Source of the DNA: Bacillota bacterium
GTDB taxonomy: Bacteria > Bacillota > Clostridia > Christensenellales > Aristaeellaceae
Reading direction: 5' to 3'
NCBI GenBank assembly: GCA_023416585.1
Contig: JAEZHM010000057.1
Coordinates: 1 to 24,230 of the forward strand
Length of the DNA stretch: 24,230 bases
The stretch's first letter is position 1. Every line of letters begins with the position of its first letter. The position numbers were made by a program, and so were the translations under genes. A model generated the notes under the pieces. The model was not told the origin of the DNA. It saw only the letters and a program-made list of their open reading frames with translations, and searched no databases. Positions 7,623 to 14,833 of the stretch are shown piece after piece.

Positions 7623-8297
7623 TTATCTTTCCGTTCCCAAAGCCATGGGACAAACGGTGCGGCAGTTGTTGCAGTTGCATACGGAAAAGCCCCGTGCGTT
7701 TAAGCCGTACGTATGCGGGCGGCAAAGATCCTGCCTGGTGGTAATGCCGTCCAGCGCTTTAGCGGGACAGGAATCAAGGCACTTACGGCATCCGGGAATG
7801 CATATGTCCTCCGCAGGAGGGTCACTCTTCATCTCAAGATCGGTGAGCAGCGCTCCAAGAGTCATTCGGTTACCAAATTGGCGGTTCATGAGAAGCGTGT
7901 TCTTGCCCATGCAGCCGATGCCGGCCAATACGGCCGCATGCTTCATGGAAAGTATACCCCGCCCGTGAAGGCGCTCGGGCTCCCAAGAATCATAAGGGCC
8001 GTCGCAGGGAAGGGGCATGCATTTTGCACCGAGTGCTTCGATCTGTTTGCAGGCTTTAAGTGTGATGCGGTCAATTTCAGCCGAGCTCAAATCGTTATAG
8101 TGGTTATATACGATGCGCGTGTCGCTTTCATACAGGGTACGTGGCAATGCCAAGGCGAATACGATCACCGACTTGCAGCCGGCGAAAATATCCCTGGGAT
8201 GGAACCCCTTCGGCGCGTCATGGAAATCATCTGCAGAGGCGATACCGCAAATGTCCGCGCCAAGGTTCATGAGTATCCCTTTGATATGGTTTTCCAT
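7623..8297 (-). CDS. QueG-like double [4Fe-4S] protein (short form)
   Basis: 224 residues. It resembles the epoxyqueuosine reductase family (COG1600): GFHPRDIFAGCKSVIVFA near residue 31, HAAVLAGIGCMGKNTLL at 120-136, then two iron-sulfur motifs, C166-x3-C170-x2-C173-x3-C177-P and C207-x-C209-x2-C212-x3-C216-P. The second resembles the CGCDxCQxVCP motif of QueG. True QueG is about 380 residues and has a C-terminal helical-repeat part that is absent here, so this is a cytosolic iron-sulfur redox protein of unknown substrate, and queuosine work is not implied. GGAGGTG precedes the ATG at 8295-8297 by the right spacing; an upstream Met 69 bases earlier lacks one. It stands alone on the minus strand. 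Confidence 0.85.
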   Translation of the reverse strand: MENHIKGILMNLGADICGIASADDFHDAPKGFHPRDIFAGCKSVIVFALALPRTLYESDTRIVYNHYNDLSSAEIDRITLKACKQIEALGAKCMPLPCDGPYDSWEPERLHGRGILSMKHAAVLAGIGCMGKNTLLMNRQFGNRMTLGALLTDLEMKSDPPAEDICIPGCRKCLDSCPAKALDGITTRQDLCRPHTYGLNARGFSVCNCNNCRTVCPMALGTER

Positions 8298-8331
8298 ACG
8301 CACACCTCCCGGAAAAATATGGGCTTGACAC

Positions 8332-8360
8332 ATGATATCATGAAGCAACACATATGAAAA
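8332..8360 (-). promoter_or_regulatory. Probable promoter of the QueG-like gene
   Basis: Reading on the minus strand, TTTTCA (plus 8355-8360), a 17-base spacer and TATCAT (plus 8332-8337) preceded by TG, an extended -10. The -10 lies inside a perfect 12-base palindrome CATGATATCATG (8331-8342) that could also bind a regulator. It is 34 bases upstream of the chosen start codon. Confidence 0.5.
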
Positions 8361-8410
8361 GAACAAACCAAAGCGTAATCAATTGTAATTCGGAATATGG
8401 GACCGGCTGA

Positions 8411-9982
8411 TCAGTTTTCCTCCCGGCCGCCTTCCTGGGATACTTTGGTGACAGTTTCGTTCAGCCCGGCTGAAAGTATGGTTTCACCGTTTACAACCAG
8501 CGTGTAGTTCTTCCCAAGGACCAGGCCGGGCGCGCTGATCAGAAGTGTTTGAAGATCCTGCATCATTGTGCAGGTAAGAACCGTATTGCCGCTGTCATCT
8601 ATTAAGTCAACTATGCTGCCTGCTTTTATGGGCATGGAAAAGGAGATCATAAAAGACGGCTGCTTTGAATCGGGGTTGGGCGCTTTTACCATGCCGCTAA
8701 AGCCCGAAGCTGCAAGCGTGCAGCCTGAAACGAGGAAGGATTCGACATAATCTACCACGCCTGATTTGCCGTCGTCAGGGCTGCTTACATAAAGCGTACC
8801 GCCTTTCAGAATCACGCTTCCGGTGGTATCTATTCCATCCCCCAGTGCTTTTATAGTAACTTCGCCGCTTGTAATGCTTACATTAGCCGTATCAATACCT
8901 TCGCAGCATGTTAAAAATGCCAGCTTGCCTCCGCTTATGTCAACAGATTCGACGGCACGAAGTCCATCATCCTTGGTTGCGATTTCAAAAATGCCGCCCT
9001 GTATGGTGATCTTTCCGCCGGCTCTTAAGGCATCGTCGGCACAGTACAAATGGAACGTGCCGCCGGTTATGTTCAAATGGCTCCCCGACTTTAATCCTTT
9101 GCCCGGCGCGCCGTCGGAAGATTCATTTGGCTGCCATTCTTCAGGGTTTAACTCGCCTTGTATAGGGCTTATTTCGCCTGTATACAGCGTATAGTTGCCG
9201 CCGGATATGGTGAGGCACGATTCCGCCTGGATGCCGTCCTTCATGCTGATCAGATGGTATGTGCCCCCGGTGAGTGTGATGCAGCCTTTTTGCGGATCGT
9301 CGCCATTATTGGATTGCAACGCGTCGCCCTTGGCGGTGATGTTGATTTCTCCGCCGGAGATTGTAAGCGTATCGCGGCCCCGGATGCCTACATCCGCAGC
9401 CATTACGGAAATGATGCCATTCTCAATCAAAAGATCATCCTTTGATACGATGCCATACTTGTTATTGGCGGTAACTGACAGGGCGCCCCGGCCATTGATC
9501 GTCAGGCTGTCCTGCACATAAAGCGCCGCGTCGGGTTCTGTTTCTCCGTCCAAGTATGTATACGTGCTGCCGTCGGATAATGCGTTCTTCGTATCTCCTA
9601 CAAGAGTGAGAATCACCTTGCCGGCTTGTGGGGCATACAAGGGTGCGTTATCCGGGCAGTGGATGGAGACACCGTTTAGTATCAGTCTTACTGTATCTTT
9701 CTTGCCGGCATCAATACGCACCTGGCCACTGGACCATGTGCCGGTGAGAACGTATGTCCCGGCCTTATCTATTACCAATATACCATCTGACAGCTCAGCC
9801 CCGTCTCCGCTGATATCGGCCGTGTCCCCCCTAAAGCTGATTAATATGGCTGTATTTTCATCCCAGGTTTCCGACATGCCGGATGCCGTGGAAGCATCCT
9901 GTGCCATAGCTGGAACGATAAGCATGAAAAGAATGGAAAAAGCGGCATATAGGAACATTTTTGAATACCGGATATGCTTCAT
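8411..9982 (-). CDS. Secreted Cthe_2159-type carbohydrate-binding beta-helix protein
   Basis: 523 residues. A signal peptide (residues 1-28, ending PAMAQ) is followed by repeated short strands of the form LTISGGxxxI, KGCITLTGGTYHL, LNITGGTFHLYCADDALRAGG and ITIQGGIFEIATKDDGLRA. These turns mark a right-handed parallel beta-helix, and the DDGL/DDAL acidic turns match the Cthe_2159 (DUF4353) family, whose founding member from a cellulolytic Clostridium binds cellulose and pectic sugars with calcium. There is no anchor, LPXTG or S-layer motif, so it should be released or held by binding. AGGAGG lies seven bases before the ATG at 9980-9982; an earlier in-frame Met lacks a ribosome site. The substrate here is not known. 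Confidence 0.85.
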   Translation of the reverse strand: MKHIRYSKMFLYAAFSILFMLIVPAMAQDASTASGMSETWDENTAILISFRGDTADISGDGAELSDGILVIDKAGTYVLTGTWSSGQVRIDAGKKDTVRLILNGVSIHCPDNAPLYAPQAGKVILTLVGDTKNALSDGSTYTYLDGETEPDAALYVQDSLTINGRGALSVTANNKYGIVSKDDLLIENGIISVMAADVGIRGRDTLTISGGEINITAKGDALQSNNGDDPQKGCITLTGGTYHLISMKDGIQAESCLTISGGNYTLYTGEISPIQGELNPEEWQPNESSDGAPGKGLKSGSHLNITGGTFHLYCADDALRAGGKITIQGGIFEIATKDDGLRAVESVDISGGKLAFLTCCEGIDTANVSITSGEVTIKALGDGIDTTGSVILKGGTLYVSSPDDGKSGVVDYVESFLVSGCTLAASGFSGMVKAPNPDSKQPSFMISFSMPIKAGSIVDLIDDSGNTVLTCTMMQDLQTLLISAPGLVLGKNYTLVVNGETILSAGLNETVTKVSQEGGREEN

Positions 9983-10376
9983 GGTTTTCCTCCTAGGTAA
10001 TAACAATTTCCGACATTTTAACGGGCGGTAAAAATCAAATCCATGGAGTCAGAAGAAATCTGTTATCTAGGAATATTCTCCCGCATTCCCATGGAAAATT
10101 TATGAACGTCCTGTGTCTGGACCGTGAAATATTGGTATGTATGAAATTGTGTTGCTTATTTTCTGTAAAAAATCCTTGCTGCAGCACACCCCCTTTATAT
10201 ATCATGTTCCAGCATGTGGGGATTTGGACAAAAAGGCAATACATGGAAGATGAAATGTCTTTTTTGCCGTCTGAATACCTTATGTGCATGGCTTAATGCC
10301 CAGGGGGAAAACTACTTTCCATTCCGGAGGGATTCCGGGAAGATGGACGATGCCGGGCAAACAGGAGGAATATACT
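9983..10376. other. 394-base divergent intergenic region
   Basis: It separates the minus-strand beta-helix gene from the plus-strand DUF5665 gene. Short open frames exist on both strands, but none has both a ribosome site and a recognisable protein. For the minus-strand gene a weak promoter is possible (TGGATT, 17 bases, TAAAAT on the minus strand; plus coordinates 10015-10043). For the plus-strand gene only a weak TTGCTG-16-TATATC (10176-10203) is seen. No cyclic-di-GMP riboswitch core was found, although a cyclic-di-GMP gene is nearby. Confidence 0.5.
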
Positions 10377-10661
10377 GTGAAGGATTGGCCGCCGGATGTA
10401 AAGGAAAAGATAAGCCAATGGATGGAGGCCACCGAGCGGCTGCGCCTGGCGGAATATATCCAGTACATCGATAATAAAAAGCGTATGTTTCTCAACAATT
10501 TTATAGGCGGACTGGCCCGGGGGGTGGGGATGGCGGTGGGCTTCACCATCCTTGGGGCAATCGTCATATTGCTCCTGCAGGACCTTGCCGCCCGCAATCT
10601 GCCGGTGATCGGTGGATTTCTGGCCAAGATCGTATCCATGGTTCAGGAAAACCTGAAGTAG
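10377..10661 (+). CDS. DUF5665 membrane protein
   Basis: 94 residues from a GTG start. An N-terminal amphipathic region contains TERLRLAEYIQYIDNKKRM; the central stretch NNFIGGLARGVGMAVGFTILGAIVILLLQ is one long membrane helix with a Gly-rich start; and LPVIGGFLAKIVSMVQ closes the protein. This pattern is that of DUF5665, a small single-helix family common in Clostridia with no known function. GTG at 10377 is chosen because AGGAGG at 10363-10368 is eight bases upstream; an in-frame upstream ATG at 10284 would add 31 unrelated residues. It ends directly at the -35 box of the lspA promoter. Confidence 0.85.
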   Translation: MKDWPPDVKEKISQWMEATERLRLAEYIQYIDNKKRMFLNNFIGGLARGVGMAVGFTILGAIVILLLQDLAARNLPVIGGFLAKIVSMVQENLK

Positions 10662-10690
10662 GTGACAGGGAAATATGCCCATGCTATAAT
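10662..10690 (+). promoter_or_regulatory. Near-consensus promoter for lspA-rluD
   Basis: GTGACA at 10662-10667 (five of six), a 17-base spacer and a perfect TATAAT at 10685-10690 preceded by TG (extended -10). It starts at the base after the DUF5665 stop and leaves a leader of roughly 140 bases before lspA. The -10 forms part of a repeated unit described separately. Confidence 0.75.
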
Positions 10691-10812
10691 GCGTTTAGCA
10701 ACCCGCGCACAAGTTGCGGCATGCATGCTATCATGTGCTTAGCAACCCGCGCGCGGGCTGCGGGTCGGCGGGCCGTATACGGAACCGGTACGCCGATAGA
10801 CATGCTATCATG
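10680..10812 (+). repeat. Three CATGCTAT(A/C)ATG repeats in the lspA leader
   Basis: CATGCTATAATG at 10680, CATGCTATCATG at 10724 and CATGCTATCATG at 10801. The first two head near-identical 40-base units (same TTAGCAACCCGCGC core, period 44); the third copy is only the 12-base head. Each head is an extended -10 sequence (TGCTATAAT or TGCTATCAT), so there may be one main and two secondary start sites. The unit also holds GCAAC...GTTGC or GCGGG hairpin arms. Confidence 0.65.
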
Positions 10813-10835
10813 TAAAAAAGGTTTGGAGTTGCGCT

Positions 10836-11309
10836 ATGCTGTTTTTGTTTCCCATTGGCATCTTTTTGTTGGACAGGCTTGTAAAGATCTGGGCACAGCG
10901 TTCTTTGTCTATAGTGCCCGGAGGTATTCAGCTGCTGCCCGGAATTATGCGCCTTACCTATGCCCAGAATTCGGGTATGGCTTTCGGCTTCCTGTCCGGG
11001 CAGCGGTGGCTGCTGGTGCTTTTAAGCCTTGCAGCGGTGGTTGCCATAGTCTTTTCCCTGCGCCCTTACAGGCTTGGGCTGTGGGCCAAGCTTTCGCTTT
11101 TGTCCATACTGGGCGGCATGGCAGGGAACCTTACGGATAGAATATTCATGGGCTTTGTGGTGGATATGTTCGACTTTTCGTTTGTTCGGTTCGCCATTTT
11201 CAATGTGGCGGACATGTTTATCAGCTTTGGCGCGGTATTCCTTTGCATCAGCCTGCTTTTCAGGCCAGATGACTGGCGCAGGAAGGGGGAGAAGGAGCAA
11301 GCGTCATGA
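10836..11309 (+). CDS. lspA: Lipoprotein signal peptidase (signal peptidase II)
   Basis: 157 residues with four membrane helices. It cleaves the signal peptide of prolipoproteins before the diacylglyceryl-cysteine in the cytoplasmic membrane. Family motifs are clear: NSGMAFGFL at 45-53, GNLTDRIFMGFVVDMFDF at 97-114 and FNVADMFISFG. The catalytic aspartates are Asp110 (in VVDMF) and Asp126 (in NVAD). Size is normal. GGAG at 10825-10828 is seven bases before the ATG. Its last codons overlap the start of the pseudouridine synthase gene (ATGA), the common lspA-rluD coupling in Bacillota. Confidence 0.96.
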   Translation: MLFLFPIGIFLLDRLVKIWAQRSLSIVPGGIQLLPGIMRLTYAQNSGMAFGFLSGQRWLLVLLSLAAVVAIVFSLRPYRLGLWAKLSLLSILGGMAGNLTDRIFMGFVVDMFDFSFVRFAIFNVADMFISFGAVFLCISLLFRPDDWRRKGEKEQAS

Positions 11310-12208
11310 CAGAACAAAAGATAGCCTTAAAGGCTGACGGCACAAAGCGTTTGGATGTAATGCTTTGCGAAGCGGGAAAGCTTACAAGGTCGCGGATTGA
11401 GCAGCTTATCCGGGAGGGGAAGGCCACTGTGGATGGCCGGGTTGAATTAAAGCCCGGCATGAAGCCCCGGGTGGGTGCAGACCTTGAGCTTTTCGTACCG
11501 GAGGATAAGCCGGCGGAAGCGGTGGCCCAGGATATACCGCTTCGTATCATTTATGAAGATGATGACCTGGCGGTGGTGGAAAAGCCCTGCGGCATGGTGG
11601 TGCATCCCGCTGCGGGAAATGAGGATGGCACGCTGGTGAACGCGCTGCTGCACCATTTGAAGAACCTTTCCGGTATCGGCGGCGTGATGCGGCCCGGTAT
11701 AGTCCACAGGCTTGACAAGGATACGTCGGGGCTTTTGCTGGTGGCTAAGCATGACGCGGCCCACGTGGAGCTTTCCCGCCAATTAAAGGACCGGGAAATG
11801 GAGAAGCATTACCTTGCCGTGGTGGAAGGTACAATGAGGGAAGAAAGCGGTGTGGTGGATGCGCCCATTGCCCGCAGCAAAACAGACAGAAAGCGCATGG
11901 CCGTTGATCCCGCGGGGAGATCGGCGGTAACCAAGTGGCGTTTGGTGGAGGAACTGAATGGCGGTTCGCTGTTGGACGTGCACCTGATCACAGGACGAAC
12001 CCATCAAATCCGGGTGCATATGGCGTTTTTGCACCATCCTGTGGTGGGAGATCCCATTTATGGGTTCAAGCATGGCCTTAACGCTCCCCGGTTGATGCTG
12101 CATGCAAAGACGCTTGCCTTCACCCACCCGAAAACGGGAGAACGTTTATGCTTTGAAGCCCCTGTACCGGAAGTGTTTGCATCTGCCCTCATAAAGTGGA
12201 AAAAATAA
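11306..12208 (+). CDS. rluD: RluA/RluD-family 23S rRNA pseudouridine synthase
   Basis: 300 residues. The N-terminal S4 RNA-binding domain is at about 13-60 (KRLDVMLCEAGKLTRSRIEQLI). The catalytic domain has HRLDKDTSGLLLVAK with nucleophile Asp137, and the later motifs LITGRTHQIRVHMAFLHHPVVGDPIYG. It converts uridines to pseudouridine in large-subunit rRNA. The start overlaps the lspA stop by four bases, so translation is coupled. B. subtilis YlyB is the positional equivalent; which rRNA positions are modified cannot be read from the sequence, so the symbol marks the family. A terminator follows. Confidence 0.93.
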   Translation: MTEQKIALKADGTKRLDVMLCEAGKLTRSRIEQLIREGKATVDGRVELKPGMKPRVGADLELFVPEDKPAEAVAQDIPLRIIYEDDDLAVVEKPCGMVVHPAAGNEDGTLVNALLHHLKNLSGIGGVMRPGIVHRLDKDTSGLLLVAKHDAAHVELSRQLKDREMEKHYLAVVEGTMREESGVVDAPIARSKTDRKRMAVDPAGRSAVTKWRLVEELNGGSLLDVHLITGRTHQIRVHMAFLHHPVVGDPIYGFKHGLNAPRLMLHAKTLAFTHPKTGERLCFEAPVPEVFASALIKWKK

Positions 12209-12224
12209 CATTAAATAAGCATTT

Positions 12225-12256
12225 TGCCTGCCGCTCTGTCCGGCAGGCATATTTTT
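12225..12256 (+). terminator. Rho-independent terminator after the pseudouridine synthase
   Basis: TGCCTGCCG (12225-12233) pairs with CGGCAGGCA (12241-12249), loop of seven, followed by TATTTTT at 12250-12256. It closes the lspA-rluD unit. Confidence 0.88.
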
Positions 12257-12349
12257 GCAGTGGCCTCAATGCGCATTACATGTGTGTGTCAGGGAAAAAT
12301 ATGCTCGACCGTCCGCTTTGAATTATGAACGGCTGAAGGGAGAAAAAGG

Positions 12350-12868
12350 GTGACAGGCATCCAGGGTTTGATTGGCCTGCCGGTGATCCGCGGGGGGAAG
12401 ACCGTTGGGCTGCTGGAACAAGCAGTTCTTGAGGAAAGTGGAAAGAAACTTCGCGGAATTGTTATAAGAGAAGGACTTGGTGGTGCAAAGTGGGTCGATA
12501 GAGAGAATATTCAAACCATTGGTGGAGTTTCCGTGCTTGTGTCCGGGGATTTAAAAAAGCCGCCCAAGGAGGCTAATTTCCGCCTTGGCCGCGTGCAGGA
12601 TACCTCCGGACTTCGCCTGGGCACGGTAACGGATGCACTGATCAACCCCGAGACGCTGGAGGTCGAGGCGCTTGAAATCTCCAACGGCCCATTGGACGAC
12701 TTGCTTCATGGCAGGTGGCTGGCCAGCGATTTTGTACTTCGCCAGCCCCAGGGCAGCGGAAAACCGGCCCGTAAAAAAGAGAAGATAATGCCCTGGGTGC
12801 TGGTTCCCGCTATGGACAGGTTGAGCGTCAAAGTGGATAAAAGGAAGGGAGATGAACGGAAAAGATGA
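12350..12868 (+). CDS. Tandem PRC-barrel domain protein
   Basis: 172 residues from a GTG start. Two PRC-barrel repeats are visible: GLPVIRGGKTVGLLEQAVLE near residue 8 and GRVQDTSGLRLGTVTDALIN near residue 79, each followed by a strand such as LRGIVI or VEALEIS. The C-terminal 35 residues are basic (RKKEK, DKRKGDERKR). PRC barrels occur in the photosynthetic reaction-centre H subunit and in RimM, where they bind proteins; the role here is unknown. AAGGGA at 12336-12341 is eight bases before GTG. The stop overlaps the ATG of the next small gene, so the two are probably translated together. Confidence 0.8.
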   Translation: MTGIQGLIGLPVIRGGKTVGLLEQAVLEESGKKLRGIVIREGLGGAKWVDRENIQTIGGVSVLVSGDLKKPPKEANFRLGRVQDTSGLRLGTVTDALINPETLEVEALEISNGPLDDLLHGRWLASDFVLRQPQGSGKPARKKEKIMPWVLVPAMDRLSVKVDKRKGDERKR

Positions 12869-13008
12869 GTTTTGGGAAAATGGCTATGACTGGTGCGCTG
12901 GGTTTTGCCATCGGCGCCGGACTGATGATGATGCCTAATGGCAACAAGTGGCGCAAGACGGTGCTCAGGGAAGCGGAAAACCTGCGCCGTGCCGCCAGAA
13001 ACTGGTGA
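12865..13008 (+). CDS. 47-residue membrane peptide (YtxH/DUF3918-like)
   Basis: ATG at 12865-12867 overlaps the stop of the PRC-barrel gene (ATGA). The peptide begins MSFGKMAMTGALGFAIGAGL, then MMMPNGNKW and a basic amphipathic helix rich in Arg and Lys ending RRAARNW. One short Gly/Ala-rich membrane helix followed by a positively charged tail is the plan of small YtxH-like proteins of Clostridia. No catalytic residue is seen. Support is the coupling to the upstream gene and the clear membrane-plus-helix design. It is too short for a firm family call. Confidence 0.62.
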   Translation: MSFGKMAMTGALGFAIGAGLMMMPNGNKWRKTVLREAENLRRAARNW

Positions 13009-13010
13009 TG

Positions 13011-13039
13011 TCGAAAAAGTGGTTGCACCACTTTTTCGA
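13011..13039. repeat. Perfect 13-bp hairpin, three-base loop
   Basis: Arms 13011-13023 and 13027-13039 are exact reverse complements around TGC. It starts three bases after the stop of the 47-residue peptide gene. The T-run lies inside the stem and no T-run follows, so it is a weak terminator at best. It is the first of a series of palindromes that fills 13009-13268, a 260-base gap with no gene. Confidence 0.7.
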
Positions 13040-13043
13040 GTTT

Positions 13044-13120
13044 GCGCCATTTCCTTGTGCTGTTTCGCACCAGCCTGCGTTTCACTTGGCTGGTGCGAAC
13101 ATCACGGCCAGAAAATGGCG
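13044..13120. repeat. Nested inverted repeat
   Basis: An outer pair CGCCATTT (13045-13052) / AAATGGCG (13113-13120) encloses a perfect 12-bp inner stem (13064-13075 with 13088-13099, core GCACCAGCC/GGCTGGTGC) with a 12-base loop. This layout, one palindrome within another, resembles a small dispersed element. It carries no reading frame of note. Confidence 0.6.
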
Positions 13121-13152
13121 TAAGGAAAGCTTGCTACGCAAGCGCCCCGCCC

Positions 13153-13223
13153 GGCCGGCAAAGCCGGTCGAGACGATTATCAACGAGGGGGCAGCATCCC
13201 CCTCGTTACTCCCCTTGGGGGAG
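13153..13223. repeat. Three consecutive GC-rich hairpins
   Basis: GGCCGGC/GCCGGTC (13153-13159/13063+100, that is 13163-13169) with an AAA loop; AACGAGGGGG/CCCCCTCGTT (13182-13191/13198-13207) with loop CAGCAT; and CTCCCC/GGGGAG (13209-13214/13218-13223) with loop TTG. The style (G-run hairpins in series) is like the repeats between rpmJ and rpsM. The last hairpin ends 45 bases before the AI-2E permease gene. Confidence 0.6.
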
Positions 13224-13268
13224 GGTATCTTATCTGGTTATGGAATCCCTGCATAGGGGGAATTATTT

Positions 13269-14321
13269 ATGACTACGTACGAGGGGGAAAAACAAAGGCC
13301 TGCGGGCGCGGACCAGCGGTTGTTAAAGGGGCTGGGGATCGCGCTTTTGTTTATTGTATTGATCCTTTGGCGCGTTTTGTGGTCGCTTCTTATTCAGGTG
13401 GCTTTGGGGGCGCTGGTGATGGCAGCGGCGCTTCCCGCATGCCGGCGCATGGAAAAAAAGATGCCCCGCTCCGCGGCGGCCTCCCTGTCGCTTCTGCTTT
13501 TAAGCGGAATCATGGTGGTCTTTGCGCTGATTTTTGTGCCGCTTTTGCTGAAGCAGGTTGGGCAATTGGCCGCCATGCTTCCGGATATCCTGAACGAGCT
13601 TCGGGTAAAGCTGGAATCTGTGCAGGCCTTTTTGGCCCGCCAGGGGCTGCCCATGGACGGATCGCAGAAAATGATGCTGGACAAGATCCAGGAGATGGCC
13701 GGAACGGCGATTCCAACGCTGATGGCAAAGGTGGGAAGCTGGGCCGGCAGCCTGTCGAAGCTGTTTTTGGCCCCTGTGTTTGCCTTCTATTTTTTAAGGG
13801 ACCGGGAAGATCTTAGCCAGCGGCTGTCGCTGTGGATACCGCTGAAATACAGGCGCAAGGCCGTGGCAGTGACAAGGGAAATGCGGCGGGAAATCAGCGG
13901 TTTCTGGCGGGGACAGCTGATGATCTCGGGAGCCGTAGGCGGACTTACGGCGTTGGGGCTTTTGATTGTGGGCGTGCCGGCCTGGCTTATATTGGGGCTG
14001 ATTATGGGCGTGCTGGAAATGATACCCTACGTCGGGCCTTTCCTGGGAGCCATACCTGTATTCCTTTTTTCCCTGCCGCTTGGATGGGGTCGGGTGGCCT
14101 GGGCCTTGGCCGTAGTGGTGCTTGTGCAGCAGCTGGAAGGCGGCATGATTTCTCCCTACCTGATGTCGGGCGCTACCAGGCTGCATCCCGTGACGGTGCT
14201 GCTGGCCATATCCGCCGGAGGATTGGTGGGAGGCGTAGCGGGTATGCTACTGGCGGTACCGGTGGTGGTTTCCCTGCGCGGGGGTCTTAGAATGCTGCGC
14301 CGTGAAAATACTCAGGCATAA
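13269..14321 (+). CDS. AI-2E family transporter (PerM/YtvI-like permease)
   Basis: 350 residues, the family norm, with about eight membrane helices: two near residues 22-65, one near 75-97, a soluble middle part (about 100-150), then helices from about 155 to 335. Family motifs include PVFAFYFLRDRE at about 165-180, the basic loop after SLWIPLKYRRKAVAV, WLILGLIMGVLEMIPYVGPFLGAIP at about 240-265, and HPVTVLLAISAGGLVGGVAGMLLAVPV at the end. The family was named for autoinducer-2 export, but members also act in ion and solute efflux, so the substrate is open. AGGGGG at about 13254-13260 precedes the ATG. It stands alone, before the ireB promoter. Confidence 0.92.
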   Translation: MTTYEGEKQRPAGADQRLLKGLGIALLFIVLILWRVLWSLLIQVALGALVMAAALPACRRMEKKMPRSAAASLSLLLLSGIMVVFALIFVPLLLKQVGQLAAMLPDILNELRVKLESVQAFLARQGLPMDGSQKMMLDKIQEMAGTAIPTLMAKVGSWAGSLSKLFLAPVFAFYFLRDREDLSQRLSLWIPLKYRRKAVAVTREMRREISGFWRGQLMISGAVGGLTALGLLIVGVPAWLILGLIMGVLEMIPYVGPFLGAIPVFLFSLPLGWGRVAWALAVVVLVQQLEGGMISPYLMSGATRLHPVTVLLAISAGGLVGGVAGMLLAVPVVVSLRGGLRMLRRENTQA

Positions 14322-14367
14322 ATGTGTGGTTTTGAGGCGAAAGTATGAAGAATTTGGCAATGCCTCG

Positions 14368-14396
14368 TTGAAAAAACGCTTCCCCTGGTGTATAAT
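14368..14396 (+). promoter_or_regulatory. Strong promoter upstream of ireB
   Basis: TTGAAA at 14368-14373, a 17-base spacer and TATAAT at 14391-14396. It is 30 bases before the ireB start codon and probably drives ireB, ruvX-DUF1292 and the second DUF1292 gene. Confidence 0.8.
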
Positions 14397-14426
14397 GGAT
14401 CAAGGTCAGGGAAGGGAGGGAGACCA

Positions 14427-14690
14427 ATGCCAGACGCATTTGAAACCGCGAAACTGCCCCCGCTTACGGAGAGTGGTAATCAGGCCAGCGAGATACTGCG
14501 GTATGTTTACCGTGCGCTGCAGGCAAAGGGTTACGATCCCATCACCCAGATCGTTGGCTACTTGATCTCCGGTGATCCGACGTATATCACCAGCCATAAT
14601 CAAGCCCGCAGCATGATCTGCCGTGTGGAGCGGGATGAATTGCTGGAAGAAGTGGTTAGGTACTATCTTTCCGGGCAGGCGGCCAACTAG
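14427..14690 (+). CDS. ireB: IreB family regulatory phosphoprotein (UPF0297)
   Basis: 87 residues. The core YRALQAKGYDPITQIVGYLISGDPTYITSHNQAR and the ending ERDELLEEVVRYYLSGQ match IreB (DUF965). In Enterococcus IreB is phosphorylated by the PASTA kinase IreK and lowers cephalosporin resistance; the N-terminal Thr residues here (TAKLPPLTES) are the likely phospho-region. GGGAGGG at about 14413-14419 precedes ATG 14427; the in-frame Met 39 bases upstream coincides with the -10 box and cannot be the start. The order ireB-ruvX-DUF1292 equals yrzL-yrrK-yrzB of B. subtilis. Confidence 0.93.
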   Translation: MPDAFETAKLPPLTESGNQASEILRYVYRALQAKGYDPITQIVGYLISGDPTYITSHNQARSMICRVERDELLEEVVRYYLSGQAAN

Positions 14691-14701
14691 GCCGCGTAAG
14701 T

Positions 14702-14783
14702 ATCGGAATAGAGCGAAGGCATCCGATGGCGCCAAAAAGCCATGTGCCGGGGAACCGGCATGATGGACAGGAAGTCATCTTCC
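14702..14783 (+). other. Run of hairpins between ireB and ruvX
   Basis: Four stems in 82 bases: ATCGGA/TCCGAT (14702-14707/14722-14727); ATGGC/GCCAT (14726-14730/14739-14743); TGCCGG/CCGGCA (14745-14750/14755-14760) with a GGAA tetraloop; and GGAAG/CTTCC (14770-14774/14779-14783) with a TCAT loop. The first two overlap by two bases and are partly exclusive. No reading frame fits. It could be a leader structure or a processing site; no known RNA class was recognised. Confidence 0.45.
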
Positions 14784-14833
14784 CCTAGGCAGCCATAGGA
14801 GGCCTTCCATTATTATGAGCATATGGGGGATAT

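Noticed and set aside
9983..10376. Short open frames on both strands and a possible cyclic-di-GMP riboswitch
   Set aside because: The frames show no ribosome site plus family pattern, and the GEMM core motif was not found on either strand.
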